A stretch of DNA of 64,000 nucleotides from Oscarella lobularis (GCF_947507565.1 NC_089190.1:310001-374000), one strand, 5' to 3'; positions 1 through 11,945 are shown, numbered from the stretch's first letter. A program made the numbers and translations. The notes: generated by a model not told the origin, from the sequence alone.

Positions 1-1660
1 AAAGGATTTCTACGTTTCTCTTCAGGTTCTTTGCCTTTGATCTGAAATGTTTATCTTTGTTTTGTAGGCACATTTCACCTCTGGGCCCCGAGGTGACTAA
101 ATTAAACCGGCCCAACTCTTGAGCCAGAGAGGATAAACGTGGCTTGAAAGCAGGGGATTCAATCCCCTACTCCCGTGGCACAAGTGCTAAACTGCCACCC
201 CACTTAGGAAGACGCGGTGGGTTACAATAGCGGTCCCCCTGGAACAAGGCTGACAGAACTCACATCCGAGGGCTGCCGGTCCCAGGCGTCCGAGCCGGGA
301 GACTACACAGGCTCTAACTCCGACGGGGGAGTAGGGAGGATGACCCAAACCCAACCGAAGCCTGTACGGACCCTCGCTGTTCGTGCAGGTGGACAGCGAA
401 ACAAGAGAGACCCATGTGCAAATTTTTTCATAAATTCCGGTTTACTTCCAGGTTTTATTTAATAAAAGTTCGTAGATCGCCTAAGTCTACGTTATGTCTG
501 CCTGCGACGCGCGTGCACACGACTCTCTTCAAAGAGTCATCGGAGCAGTTTTCATATCTAATGCAGGGGTCGTGCTCAGGACCCTCTCGTCGCCACGCTA
601 CTGTACGTCTAAACAACTACTCTGCAACTATCTATACTACAAGTACGGTATGAAAAGAGTCATTTAAAATATAGCAACAAGGCCAATTCTGTGACATCTT
701 CTTCCCCAGAACTTCTTTCAAAAAGAGTCTCTTGGTGACTCTTAAGTCACCAATTCGTAATTACTGAAAAGACATCAGGATTATTACGGTGAAATAATTT
801 ACCAACACCTCCTAAAGCCCAACGAAATAAAGTGTACACTCTTACGAAGAACTCGCAGTACAGTCAATCGACTAATAATGATGTAAAAATATTAATGTAA
901 AGGTTGATTTTTTAACCATTTTTTAATTAATCACTTTGAGGTTACAAGAGAGGGAGAAGAGAGCTTTTTCTTCCAAAAAAGCGACATGAACATTTTAAAC
1001 GACGAGGAAAGACACCTTACTTCAACTTGAAATCTCGAAGTTATATCATTAAAAGACGTCGTGCACACGTGTTGCCATGGTCACGAACGTTGACAACAAG
1101 CATAACTTCCATCAATGAAATCGCCACAGTTTTCATCTTCATGGTAACAGAAGCCTTGGACTTTGATCAGGGAGACCCCTCTTACTTTACGTCATCAAAT
1201 CCACACGTGTTACCATTGTGGCGAACATAGAAAACAAAGCGATATACGCATGTTAAAAATTCTGACCAAATTTACCGTTTCGGTTTGAGCATGATTGCTA
1301 GGTAGAGGCCCACGAAGATCCTCTACGTCATCAAATTATATAGGTATTTATGGATTGCCATCTGATTGTTGATGAGAGGTAAATTACCGTAATTAGCATT
1401 GCCAAACGATCAAATCGAGCAGCCATTACGTATATCTAAGAAACATAAGACCACGTCACTAAACAGAAAAAATTTCCACGTGCTATTTTAACTTGAAAAG
1501 ATGATGAAATAAGTACAGTATGTCGGTTCCCACTTAAGAAGAACAAAACGCCTCCAAAAAATACTAATGAGAAAGTGACTTAAATTATTACTGCTATAAG
1601 AAGTGGCTGACATCGACAGAAGAATAATGCACTACAAAAAATTTATAAAGAAATAAAATA
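1..1660. other. No gene recognised; GC-rich head then AT-rich DNA
   Basis: Roughly the first 400 bp are more GC-rich than what follows and contain only short ORFs with no recognisable domain. A small stem near 150-165 (GGGGA/TCCCC around a TTCAAT loop) resembles a tRNA T-arm, but no D-arm or acceptor pairing is visible, so I call no tRNA. Two similar stretches, near 1060-1110 and 1195-1240, each contain CACACGTGTT followed by a degenerate match. They look like an old local duplication. The rest is AT-rich with no coding signal. Confidence 0.4.
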
Positions 1661-1690
1661 ATACGCGAGATGGCCCTTTAAATTTTCACC

Positions 1691-1875
1691 TTATTGCACA
1701 CCAGCTTGTTGCAATTTCCTATCCATTTAAAGCCTTTCGTTGTCTCCAAGAGAAAGCTACGAAGAGGAATACGTACGTGACGCCTCCAAGGAAACATCGC
1801 GCCTCGAATAGGAAGCCTCGCATTAGCAAACGGACTCAAAGAATAGCGTGCTATAGAAAAAGAAAGTAGAGTATT
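1691..1875 (+). repeat. Diverged direct repeat, copy 1
   Basis: This stretch starts near TTGTTGCAATTTCC and ends near GCGTGCTATAGAAAA. It reappears in the same orientation about 600 bp downstream with substitutions and small indels. Shared blocks include ACGCCTC, the GCGC-TTCGAATA segment and the final GCGTGCT-TAGAAAA. I see no coding frame conserved between the copies. An old dispersed repeat or tandem duplication is likely. Confidence 0.45.
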
Positions 1876-2294
1876 TCTACAGATAATTCTTTTTCTTACA
1901 GGAGTCTTGTCTCTTTCCAGCATTTCAAATTTTGTTAACGTTTGCAAAAATCCGCCAGGGTAGAATCAAGTGACATGGAAAATCCCAAAATTCCATTTCA
2001 AAGAAGAGGAACGCTTCTACAATAAGAGCAATAGTCTATGTATCTTTCATTTCCTTTACTTCCCGTCTTACCCTTAGTGGAATGGAAAGAGACAAATCCT
2101 AGAAGAGATCAATCGACTCATTAGAAAAATATCACAGATGAATAATAGGAGAACACTGATCCCGATGTCACAATGGATTTTGGAAACAGATTCGACCGTC
2201 TCGAATCGTGTTAAGAGCTATAGCTATTTATAATAAAAGAAATCAAGAAAATCGAAGATACTCCGTGTTTTTCTCGTCTGTCTCTCACAGCTGC

Positions 2295-2490
2295 AGCTGA
2301 TCGTTGTTGCAATTTCCAACCCCATTCAAGTTTTTCGTCCTTTCTCTTTGCCTAGGAGAGAGAGCGAGATGAGATGGAGAATTAAAGGAAAACGTCTGCT
2401 ACGCCTCTAGGGAGACTTCGCGCTTCGAATACGAAGTCTTGCGTCAAAGGGTGAGCGGAAAAAAGAAGCGTGCTCTAGAAAACGATGGCA
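2295..2490 (+). repeat. Diverged direct repeat, copy 2
   Basis: This is the second copy of the repeat at 1691-1875, in the same orientation. The ORF starting at its 3' edge (2485-2751, 88 codons) has no recognisable domain. It is AT-rich and Lys/Asn-rich like its surroundings, so I do not call it a gene. Confidence 0.4.
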
Positions 2491-3037
2491 AAGAAATCTG
2501 GAAACGGTGAAACGACGAGAAAGATTGAAGATCAGCAATTCCCGTATAAGTCCATAAATAACCTACGTACATTATTAATGAATAAAAGAGCCAAATATTT
2601 TTCGCAACATAGCAAAAGACAGAAAAAATTACCTCTTAATTACTTTCAAGTGTTTATGCAAGCTGAATGGATTAACGTTACTCAACCAATATTGGTCTTT
2701 CCAATTATGAAAAATTTATCTAACGCAAACAAATTTCTTAGATGCAAATAAATAACGCAAGAAAATAAAGAAAAGTAACAAAACTGAAATTGAAGCTGTT
2801 TAAACTCGGGGATTGGCCTGAAACAAAATCCAAACTGAGTTCAAGTCAATGAAACTAAATTTAATTGAATCACCACGACGACAAGCTTATTGAAACTCTT
2901 TAGATTGAAGAAACAGATGCATAAGGTGTCGTTGGTTGATCATCGTAGCTGGATGGTCTTCTCCCAAAAAGACATCATACGAACGAACAACCTAAAATAG
3001 GAGATTCAATTCAATGTCCTACTCCATTTGGAGACGA

Positions 3038-4912
3038 TCAGCGACTCACATTTTGCTTGTAGCGTGTAAGAACTTTGTCTCTTTGTAAAGGAATGAGAGA
3101 GGCGCAATAGGCGAGGTAATTTCGAGCCAAAGTCGGATTGTCGGACGAAAGAAAGGCTTTCAATGCTTCGGTAACAATTTCGCCAAATTCGAGAGTTCTT
3201 TCCCACATATTTAAATCTGAAAAATTGCAGTTCTAGATTTGTATGCGTGTATGGTAACCAAAGCAGTAGGCTTGCGCCAAAGAGGCAATTTCTCGAATGT
3301 AACAGCTGCGACGATCCAGAGGGGACGACTTTATGAATTCGTCTAGAATTGCTATAGCAGAAGCATGATCTACAAATACAAGGCAGTCGTTGTATCATAA
3401 CTTGAAATTTGGTACAAATTTACTGCTAGCTTTCGCTTGGACACGTGCAACTGCTTCAATTCTCTTACACTCGTCGATGCATTGACTCACGTCTGAAGGC
3501 ATGACTTGCTGCACGACACGGTGCACATGCAAACTCTTCGTTGGGCTTACCTATACCGGGAGTTTGAAAGCGAAGGTTTGTGTGAATCTTGTTTCTTTCA
3601 ATGGCCTATATGAAAGAATCCTTCTTTATAATGAGAGGAAGGTAAAGGCTCTTCTATACTTCTGGACTCGAACAAGCCGAGCATTTGCAATCGAATAAGT
3701 ATCGTATGCGCAGTCTTTCTTGACGATATTCTATTGTACCCAAAATCAAATTCGAAACATAGTTGATAGTGAGCTAAGAAGAAGGATGCGTGAGGAGAGG
3801 AAGGGGATACATATAGAATAACACCTCCTCTCCTTGGCGAATTGGACGAATTGCACGAGCTCGCATTATCTTTCTAACGTTGGAAACGTACAGATTGGGA
3901 CAACACGAGTGATTAAAGAGCGAAAACCTACATTTCCAAAAGATAAAGATATCGAGTTCAACTAAAAATAATATGACTTGGAAAACAATGAGGCTGCAGC
4001 CATGTCAATAAAGCCCTTGTCCTGAAGTCCAAAGCAATTGCGACGATACTAAAAGTACGTGGTTAATGTAAGACTTATAAATAAATAAATGACTCGTACC
4101 TGGCCCATTAGTTGGTCAAAGAACTGCATATCCAATTCACGATCAACGTATGTTTGAGTCAACAAGTAGGTATTCAAACGAATCTCGCTTTCCAATTCCG
4201 GACGAAGCGTTTTATTTGGGTCTAAAAATTCCCAAAGTCAATATTCTCCTCGCGTAAAAGGAAGACATACTTGAGAGCAAGTCACGAATGGGACTCTCTT
4301 GCCGACTCTGTTAAAAACGAAAGAATCATATAACTATATGCTTAGAAGATTACTATTATAATTATTCTAACATCGAGTTTGTCAATTAATCTTCCGAAGA
4401 GGCAAATGCTTTTTTTGTAGTAAGGCGGAGAGGTCGACTGCATTCTCACGCATTCGCTCTTGTGCACTTTCCACGCTTCTCTCTGCAAAAAATGCCGAGA
4501 AATAATTCAATTAGAAGATTAGGTCCTAAAACGCTCTGCAGTTTTCACTACAATTAAAAGCATAATATCTTTATCATGCCTTTGCATACTGAGAGAAAAA
4601 GGTTGGGGGTGGGGCTCAGCTCTAGATCTACCTGGCAATGTTTTCCGCAATAACGTGCAAACTTGCATTTCGAGCAGCTGTACAATTTCTTCGGACTTAA
4701 ATAAGAAATATGAACAAGGTAAACGTCTATCGATTGCATTTTTACATGTCTAGGCATTCGTTGCACACTTTCTCGGTCATTCCATCAGAAACGGCAAACG
4801 CAAGAGGCTCTTCTTCGAAGACAAGTACTCCTCGGCTAATTGGCTCTGTCGCAATGTAGCCTCTTCCCTTCGTTTCGATCGCAACCTCTTGCACGAGGCT
4901 TTTAGCCGCCAT
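3038..4912 (-). CDS. SMYD-type SET/MYND protein lysine methyltransferase
   Basis: A multi-exon gene on the minus strand. Exon 1 (4912-4746) starts MAAKSLVQE and carries the SET N-lobe (GRGYIATEPISRGVLVFEEE). Exon 2 (4695-4632) completes a MYND zinc finger (CNEC, then LYSCSKCKFARYCGKHCQ). Further exons give HKSEC, a helical insert, the SET core FNHSCCPN near 3890, GEELTINYV across an intron near 3790-3820, and the post-SET motif CKCSAC near 3690. Helical TPR-like C-terminal exons follow near 3390-3285 and 3210-3038. The NHSC, GEEL and Tyr motifs needed for SAM binding and catalysis are all present, so an active enzyme is likely. Two middle exon junctions (near 4210-4290 and 3480-3550) could not be phased cleanly, so the exact protein there is uncertain. 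The subfamily (SMYD1-3 versus the arthropod SMYD-A type) is not resolved. Confidence 0.8.
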
Positions 4913-5863
4913 TTTGCGCTGCTTGCAAAGTCCCGTAGTGTCCGGGTTTTTCGAGAACCGCGAAACGTTAGCACATATGCTGTTATTCTGCAACGCGCTG
5001 CTTAGTTAATGCGGCATGCATCACAGGCGCGCAGGAGTAAAGTTGGAAGAAATATGGAGGCTAGCATGGAGGCTAGCAAGCTATAATGTAGAGAGGGAGG
5101 AAAGTATGTCGCTGAAGAGCCTCCAGATAGACAATGAGAGACAACCTGTGATGCGCTTTAACGTAGAGCACACTTTTTCGACTATACTTTTTGCCGTTCA
5201 TATTCTTAAATAACGAGCCCCACCCAATAACACTAGTAAAAACCTTTAGAGCAAGATAATGACGTCGAAAAAATATATGGCAAGATAATCGATGTCCAAA
5301 CAATATTTCAAATAAATTTTATATTGATAAATATTGCCAAATTAAAAGTAGTTTAAGGGCCCCGGAGATGATCGCGTAACGAAAGTGGCGCTAAGGTTAT
5401 CTATTTTCTATTTGAACCGAACAAAGCAAGAAAAGCCTAAATGAAAGTGGAGCAGAAACTCGAAGAGAAACCATGACGTCATCGGCGATTGCCGATGCTA
5501 AAGAGTTAAGACTTCCTCGAAAGAGGATCTCGATGGCAGAAAGTTTCGAAGAATCGATAGCAGCCAGAATCACAAAAGTGCAACAACGACGTGGACCTCG
5601 GGGAGGAGTCGAGGTCGATGAGGGCGGGGTCGACCGAGTGATATGCAAACAAAGGCGGCCGTGATTGAACGTGCCGATGTATACTAATTAAGGAAGAAGT
5701 CTATGACGTCGGTCGGGGTCGAACGCGTGATAATGCACACAACGGCGGCCGTGATTGAACGCGTCGACGTACCCTAAGGGCGAGGTCGACGAGGGCGGAG
5801 ACGACGTCATTTAAGCGCATAACCATGCGCCTTTGACCAGACCCTTACTCGCGAGCGAACGAT
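4913..5863. promoter_or_regulatory. Shared divergent promoter region (SMYD / methyltransferase)
   Basis: This interval separates the start codons of two head-to-head genes. It contains a perfect CRE/ATF palindrome TGACGTCA at 5474-5481, plus half-site-like GACGTC elements near 5703 and 5801. A GC-rich segment is duplicated in tandem, roughly 5610-5685 and 5705-5780. Both copies share GGCGGCCGTGATTGAACG and a preceding GGGGTCGA block. The short ORFs here follow the repeat composition and are not called as genes. Promoter function is inferred from position. Confidence 0.5.
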
Positions 5864-6625
5864 ATGGCTGCCTACGACAAAGCCTCCGACTATTTGCAGG
5901 CATCCAAAGACTCCACAAAGTTTCTTGACACTTTAAAGCCTCAGTGCGGTGATCGTTCTCTTGATTTCGGTTGCGGAACGGGCAAAGTGACCCTTAAATT
6001 GGCCGAACGAATAGGACCAACAGGTTTTCTAGTCGCGGTCGATCCCAGCGAGGAGCGTATCTGCGAAGCAAGAAAGCGCTTTCAGAACAGAGGCAACGTG
6101 CAAATCATTCGTGGATATATAGACGATGCTGAAGAATTTGCGCCTTATGACATCATCCTCGCCAACTTCGTTCTCCACTGGATTCCGGAAAAAGAGCAAG
6201 GGAACACGCTACAAACGATCTTCAAGTTTCTAAAGCCAGGAGGGCGACTTGGCTTAACAACGGTAAACAAAGAGTCGTCGGGTTTCCTTCACGACCTATC
6301 AGAAAGACAATACGGAAACTCATACGATGCCTTTCTGTCTGCTGCTGGCTGGACATTCCGTTCTCTTCAAAACTGGAAACCGCTCCTAGAGAGAGCGGGC
6401 TTCGACATCGTCCATAGCGTTGAAGAATTAAGGCGGTACCCTTTCCCTAATTACCGTGCACTTATCAAGTGGTGGGAGGCAACGTCTGATGGCCCTTTTA
6501 GCGCAACTAAAGCGGAAGAAGATCTCGTCAAAAACGAGAGTATCCTAGACAACTACGGGTGGAGCAAGAATGGGCCAGTGTCTAGCAACTGCGTCCACAT
6601 TGACATTGTGGCTAGAAAGGCTTGA
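5864..6625 (+). CDS. Class I SAM-dependent methyltransferase, intronless
   Basis: A 253-aa ORF starting at ATG. Motif I is LDFGCGTGKVTLKLAE (about residues 32-48), followed by the acidic strand-2 residue in VAVDPSEE. The region FAPYDIILANFVLHWIP (near 92-108) is the motif IV equivalent, and FLKPGGRLGLTTV (near 120-133) is the post-catalytic strand. The ORF fills the usual length of a small-molecule methyltransferase. Its style, with the VLHW motif and substrate-binding C-terminal half, resembles juvenile-hormone-acid or trans-aconitate methyltransferase relatives, but the substrate cannot be read from sequence. The protein is probably cytosolic, with no signal peptide or membrane segment. An intronless gene among intron-rich neighbours suggests retroposition or bacterial ancestry. 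It lies head-to-head with the SMYD gene. Confidence 0.85.
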   Translation: MAAYDKASDYLQASKDSTKFLDTLKPQCGDRSLDFGCGTGKVTLKLAERIGPTGFLVAVDPSEERICEARKRFQNRGNVQIIRGYIDDAEEFAPYDIILANFVLHWIPEKEQGNTLQTIFKFLKPGGRLGLTTVNKESSGFLHDLSERQYGNSYDAFLSAAGWTFRSLQNWKPLLERAGFDIVHSVEELRRYPFPNYRALIKWWEATSDGPFSATKAEEDLVKNESILDNYGWSKNGPVSSNCVHIDIVARKA

Positions 6626-7789
6626 CTGAATTAGGGTAACTTCATGGCGGTCCTTTTTTGTTTTCCAACCCTTTTAGAGACTATGATTTTTATTTATTGC
6701 ACGCTCAGTAACTAAGGTTTTCATTTATCGGACGTTTAGATATTAGGTTACTCTTGATCAATTCAACTCTTTTTTTCGGTAAAATCTAAACAAGACCACA
6801 TACCAGCAAAGGATCAGGTAAAGTTCGACGCATACTTTTGGAACAGTTTACGAAGACGACAGGGGTATGCTGGAGGACGGAATTAGGAAGGGACTAAATT
6901 AATTAGCTATAATTTGGTAAACGCCAACAGTGGACGCACGCAAACCGCTATGAGAATCACAAAGGAGTTGGAACAGTGATGTTCGCCAGTTCCTTATTCT
7001 CTGAATCGATGCCGCGAATTTTTGTGGGGTTATATTTGCGTCATGCGATCAAAGGGATTGCATCAGGACTAAGACTTTCCTTTTAGACCCAAGATGCATT
7101 GTAGCTCTTGGCTATAGACCATGCTGGCGAACGGAAGTTTCTGCGTAGCGTCGATCTCTAGGTCCTTCATCACGCACTCTTCGAATATGTGCTGCGTAGG
7201 GATGGCCTATCGCTTCATGTGTGCTAGAGCCTTAGTCTAAATGGCTATCAAAATATTTATTAAGCCTCAACGAAAGCATAACCAATGCGCTGTCGTGACG
7301 CGGTCACATCTCGCCTCGATTCGGAGACCACCTAGCTGGCGAATAATAACAGAAGCCTTTCCATTATGCGTTACCTTGACGGGAATTCTTTTGCCGTAGA
7401 AGCTACCATACGCTGACAGGATCTAAATTAAGAATGCGCTTCTCTCGCCTACCAAGGTCAAGCTAGATAAGCCAACCTTTACCTCCCAGTATGTAAATAG
7501 CATTCTGCGGGTTTCCTTTTTAATTGGCACGCCCAAACGGCATCTCTAAAATGGAAGGACACACATATGGCCCATGCATGCATGATATCTATCATTGTAT
7601 GATCAAATATTGGCGGAGATCCTACCTGTGACATCGAAGTCACAGTTGCGGCGTGTAGCGACACCGGATTTACCCAATCAAGTTTACCTAATCATTTCGG
7701 TCATGCTAATTCCGCGGAGGCTGCTCTTAATTTCATTCTCCCAGCTCAAAAGCATCGTTTCGAGGACCTGTGTCGCCGGACTTCGCTGT
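6626..7789. other. Intergenic, with an unassigned coding-like remnant on minus
   Basis: No intact gene. On the minus strand between about 7400 and 7080 there are short stretches that read like protein (for example GKRIPVKVTHNGKASVIIRQ, then later HPYAAHIRRVRDEGPRDRR). Stops and frame changes break them and I do not recognise the family. They are most likely remains of an old mobile element or gene. The remainder shows nothing. Confidence 0.3.
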
Positions 7790-8670
7790 GTTCCTTTGTT
7801 TACTGTTCTTTCCTGAATGCCGCGTTAACAACGCCACCGGAGAAGACGTAGTGCGATATCCCTGTCGAGATTTCTGCGAGCGCATGCATGTCGAAGACTC
7901 GAATGTTCCAACGAACCTGAAATTTTCGCCAGGTCTTCTGGCTCGTTTTCCTTGTGGGATGCGAAAAACCCGATGGCATGCTACGATCCACGTCATTTAA
8001 TCGTCATCAACGAAGTTGACGTACAAACAGCAGTCAGTAACGACCTTCAAGCTGTCGAACTCTGGGATTACGGCATTGGATCTACACCACTGAATCAATT
8101 TGTTTTTGTTACGGGGAGCAAAACCGGTGTCGCTGAAGCTATTGTTGATTTAGGTGGACGCACGACGAGCAAGGATGGCTATTACGTTTTAGGCAAACGT
8201 CAATCTGTCTTCGATGTAGATTTAGTGATTTCAGAATTGTCGACTAGGAACTAACGATGTTGCGATTTACAGAGGCAACATTTCAGAGTAACAATTCATA
8301 CTTATATGATAACGGGTAGTTCTGTTGTGCTGCAGCTTTGATCAACCTTTTACGTTGACGTCAGAAAATGTTGTGGATGCAGTCGTCTATCACACTCAAA
8401 CTGGAATAACCAGCCACTCTCTTATTGCTACTTACTATCCAGGGCAGGAGTCTTTGTTTGAGCAATCATTTCCGGAATTCTCGATTAGTCGGTTTATCAA
8501 CTAAAGACTACTAACTTAGTCTGCCTACATTCTTGTTGATGCTACGCCAGGAACGTCAAACGCCTGCGCCGAGGGACTAACTATCTCTACTGCTAAAGAA
8601 ATCAATATCGATCGCTGTTGTGCCAATGCTTCTGTTTTCTGCGCCTTTAAGTAAGAACCAAATGGTTTTC
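7790..8670 (+). pseudogene. FZ-LTD family fragment (frizzled-CRD 3' half plus LTD-like domain)
   Basis: The fragment aligns by eye with the FZ-LTD genes at 34884 and 40595. It begins with the end of the cysteine-rich domain (YPCRDFCERMHVED) and then shows ACYDPRHLIVINEVDV. The LTD-like core follows (VELWDYGIG, then TTSKDGYYVLG), ending around 8254. A further exon near 8345-8505 reads VVDAVVYHTQTG, and a Cys-rich block near 8580-8650 ends DRCCANASVFCAF. The first CRD half and signal peptide are missing, the frame changes between 7990 and 8000, and the downstream exons of the family are absent. The 3' end coincides with the left edge of the segmental duplication, so the fragment was probably cut off there. 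Confidence 0.65.
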
Positions 8671-8806
8671 AAAATACGCTAAAAACATCTTACAGCATAG
8701 CAGAACAGAGCACTAATGACGACGGTTACTGCCAAAGTCGCAATTTGTGAAGAGATCATAAGTCTCCTACTTTCCTTAGTGCGACCAACTTGTATTATTT
8801 TCTCTT

Positions 8807-8873
<67 letters not shown>
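8807..8873 (+). repeat. (CTGT)n microsatellite
   Basis: An uninterrupted TCTG/CTGT tetranucleotide run of about 16-17 units inside segmental duplication copy 1. The counterpart in copy 2 (49564-49651) is longer, so the array has changed length since duplication. The Cys/Leu/Ser/Val-repetitive ORFs over it are artefacts. Confidence 0.95.
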
Positions 8874-9169
8874 TTGTATTTCGCCTGCTAGTAGAGAGTG
8901 CTTTGTGTCTGATGTCTGCCAATAAAAACGTTTTGACGTAAAACCTGCTGATTGTCATCGCAATTCGTCGGTAAATGTCTACATATTGAAAGATAGAGAG
9001 GATATTATTAAGACACATAGATGACTTTTTGCAGCCATATAGCTGTGTCCCGCTTCAATGGCGCTCATGCTGATGCTGATAATGGTAGTGGTGATGCTGC
9101 TGGAACGTTCTTTGCCTTGAAAGGCTGGAGGAACAGAGTGTGGTGGAAGAGGAGGAGTAGGAGGAGGAT

Positions 9170-9310
9170 ACCTAAACCTGTGAGGAAAATAGAAACCTGC
9201 AAAACATTAACCTGTGAAAAAAGCATGTAAATAAAAACCTGCGAAAAAGGCAACCTCTGAAAAAATTAGAACACGCGGAAGAAATGAAAACCTGCAAAAA
9301 AAGAAACATA
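9170..9310 (+). repeat. Degenerate short tandem array (AACCTGYGAAAAA-like)
   Basis: Repeated blocks of the form AACCTGCAAAA / AACCTGTGAAAA, spaced about 15-25 bp apart, fill this interval. A near-identical array lies at about 49970-50105 in duplication copy 2. It has no coding potential. Confidence 0.6.
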
Positions 9311-10215
9311 CTAAACCACCCTAAAAAAAAAGGAACTTGGTAACAAAAAACTAGAGTACCTTATAAATCCATTGAACTAAAATAAGCCTATGTACTAATC
9401 AACCTAGATTACATGAAAATCCACTGAATAGTGGTCTAAATCACGTGGCGGCTGCTAGCTAAGCACGTGAAGAGGAAAGGAGCTACAAGCCTACTACAAG
9501 CAGCCACCAACTAAACCTTAGTGCATAGGGAGAGGACCCGTGCAAACTAACGTAGTAATGCAAACAGAGCACGTGAGGGAGGAAGTGCCATTATTGCATT
9601 AAACCCATTTGTTGTCCCCCGCTACACTCTCTTCAACGTACACAATTGGGCTATGTGCACTGCAACGACCACCAGCCCTCAATCGCGGACCCCAACCCGC
9701 CCTCGATTAGACTTTTTGAAATCAGACCTACTGGTTAGTCTGTCGGGAATTTTCTATGCCTGCGAGCGTGGGCAGTGGCATCGTAGGCATTCGGCGCCGT
9801 GTACGTCACAGGGAGCCCCGCCCCTTAAGTGCACGCCTACACCAAGTGGGGCCCCAATGGGTGACCTGATCGTCGCGCTGACACGGGGCATTCTTCTGCC
9901 TTTCCTCTTAGCTGCTCTTTTGTCGAGGAACTAAAGAAAATGAAGAAGGGAATGAAATGAAGCAGCGCGCCGCGATGACGAAAACTGAACGGAAAACGTG
10001 CGATTACCTAAAGGCGTGTTTGAATCGGCGCTGCTTTAGCTACGAAGAAGTCGGTGCGATGAGCGTGCATCGAGCTGCGTCTTCTGAAAGTGTGGATACT
10101 ACGGGACTAGACTAGTCGTTGTCACGTGATTAACTTTAATAGTGGATAGGGCTTGTGCACAGTGACGTCAGAGCCGACGTCACGGCTTTTTGGTTGGGCA
10201 TTTACGGCATTACGT

Positions 10216-11945
10216 CTTAGTAAAGATTTTTGCGACCTGGACTGTTCCTCAAAGTCGAGAATATAAGTGAGGCCCCTTTTGAGGGTTGGGTACAAATCTG
10301 GCGACGAGCCGCTGTAAACATCGCTCGAACGTATACCGGAACCCGTATACCTTTAACGACAACGAGACACACCTCTATCCTTAGCTAGAGTCGTCGGAGA
10401 AGAGCATTCGATGAACGACGGAGGAACGTCGAGCTTCGATAGAGCGTTCATTCGGCTATTGCGCCAAGGAGACCAACTAGAACGCGTAGATTGCAGCGTC
10501 TGAGAGTAAGCAGTCCTACTATAGTGAAGTTTTATATATCGCTTCGCTAGCTATCGAATTTCGCTTACAAGACAGCGCCAGAGATCGTTTCTAATCTGAT
10601 TAGAACACGATACACGCTTTTGATATCGTTCGAGCGAGGCCCGTGCCCAGGAGAATGCGATCAAACGTCCGTGTTCGTAAAGCATCCGGGTAACTGACAA
10701 TGTAGAAAGGCCTTCAACCTTTTTGACTGAAAGGTGTTCGGGACGCCTTTCAGCGACGGTGGACTCGCTTTCCAAAGTACTTTTCTCAGCGCTAGCTTCT
10801 TTAAGGAAAAGTGAGGCTCCCTAAGCGAACTCACCATCAGTTCTTCCACGGATACTAGAAGAAGGGGATTGGAAACGCTAGCGCGTTAGCGTATGAACCA
10901 TGCGCCAGATGCGTGCCACGGGCACGCCCACTCACTCACGGCCGTGTCACCTGCCGAGTAGGCTTTCTCTCTCTCAGAGGACGTCCTCCGGAAGATCGAT
11001 GATTGTATAAACAGACAGGGATTAAATAGATTGCCTGTATCGTAGAGTTTTTTGCTTCCTCCAGCCTAGGCTTGCTAGAAAATCGACGATTATATCATAA
11101 TATCTGCTCACCCCAACGTTGTCGTCCAACTGTCGCTCCCAGCTTCGCCGCTAGTGCAGGAATCGTGCGGAATCCACTAGAACGGTCAGTCAGGCATGCA
11201 ACTGCGTGGTTTGCAACGATCGTTTCTCCTTCCGCTTTCCAATAGAGTCATTTTTCTCGCGTAACGTCGCGATACTTTGTCGAATTTTCACCGATTTCAA
11301 CGGTAGCCAACAATGATATTTTTTGTCAATATGTAAACCTTATGCATTGTAGTGTGCAACTGAGCCAAAGTGACTATGCCTCGCAAAAGAACAAACCTTG
11401 CACGACGGCCCAAAAACTACAAGCGATTGCGGCGGACAGACCACAACAGGCGCTTGGGATCGATCGAAGACCCTCGAAAAATGCTGTGAGACGTTGCATT
11501 TTCAATATGTATCGTTAAACACAGTTCTTTAGGCTGAAGAAGTTTGACCAGACTCAAAGTTCGTCTGAATGTCCTCCGGAAGCAGACGAGTCATTGAAGA
11601 AATCGATCACTTTGCCCAGCGCCGAATGGTTGATTGTTGGCGACAAGGATTCAGCCACGAAAAAAGACTTCAGAAAGCGCTTCGGTAGCGACGATAGCTG
11701 ACGTATCCGGGAATCGAGAAACACGTGACCGTGGCACGCATCTAACTCGCGTTTCCAATCCCCTTCTTCTAGTATCCGTGGTTCTTCGCATTTCATAATA
11801 GAAGGAAAGGCTGATTTGCGGAAGTCGATCGTTCTCTCTGAAAGTACTACGATGGCCTACACTGAGACGTCGCAGTCAGTGAGTCTCGGTCGTTCCCTAT
11901 CGCGCAAAAGCCAAATTGACCCGTTCATATATAGAGGCCTGGCTC
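10216..11945 (+). repeat. Dispersed repeat with GTGAGGCCCC core, interrupted copy
   Basis: About 790 bp of repeat-family sequence once the 936-bp insertion at 10846-11781 is removed. It contains AAGTGAGGCCCCTTTTGAGG near 10255 and the inverted core AAAAGTGAGGCTCCCT near 10808. The same sequence occurs in reverse orientation at 29970-30768 and in copy 2 at about 57200-57990. Related partial copies lie at 18290-18600, 28870-29175, 37290-37840, 47430-48000 and 49130-49400. Short ORFs here (for example 10551-10849 minus) are repeat artefacts. Confidence 0.6.
10846..11781. mobile_element. 936-bp non-autonomous DNA transposon, TIR CCACGGATAC, 5-bp TSD
   Basis: The element is absent from the matching position of duplication copy 2 (near 57835), which gives the empty site. 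Its ends are perfect inverted repeats of about 33 bp beginning CCACGGATACTAGAAGAAGG. The target-site duplication is TTCTT (10841-10845 and 11782-11786). The interior has a short basic reading frame starting MPRKRTNLARRPKN near 11376 and another short open stretch to about 11700. This could be the remnant of a transposase N-terminus, but I do not recognise the superfamily. Confidence 0.85.

Noticed and set aside
120-200. tRNA or SINE promoter (T-arm-like GGGGATTCAATCCCC)
   Set aside because: No anticodon, D-arm or acceptor pairing could be formed around it, and no A-box at the right distance.
8716-9018. ORFs on both strands across the CTGT array (Cys-Leu-Ser-Val repeats, Asp-Arg-Gln-Thr repeats)
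   Set aside because: They are open only because a tetranucleotide repeat lacks stops. The same artefact appears at 49470-49752.
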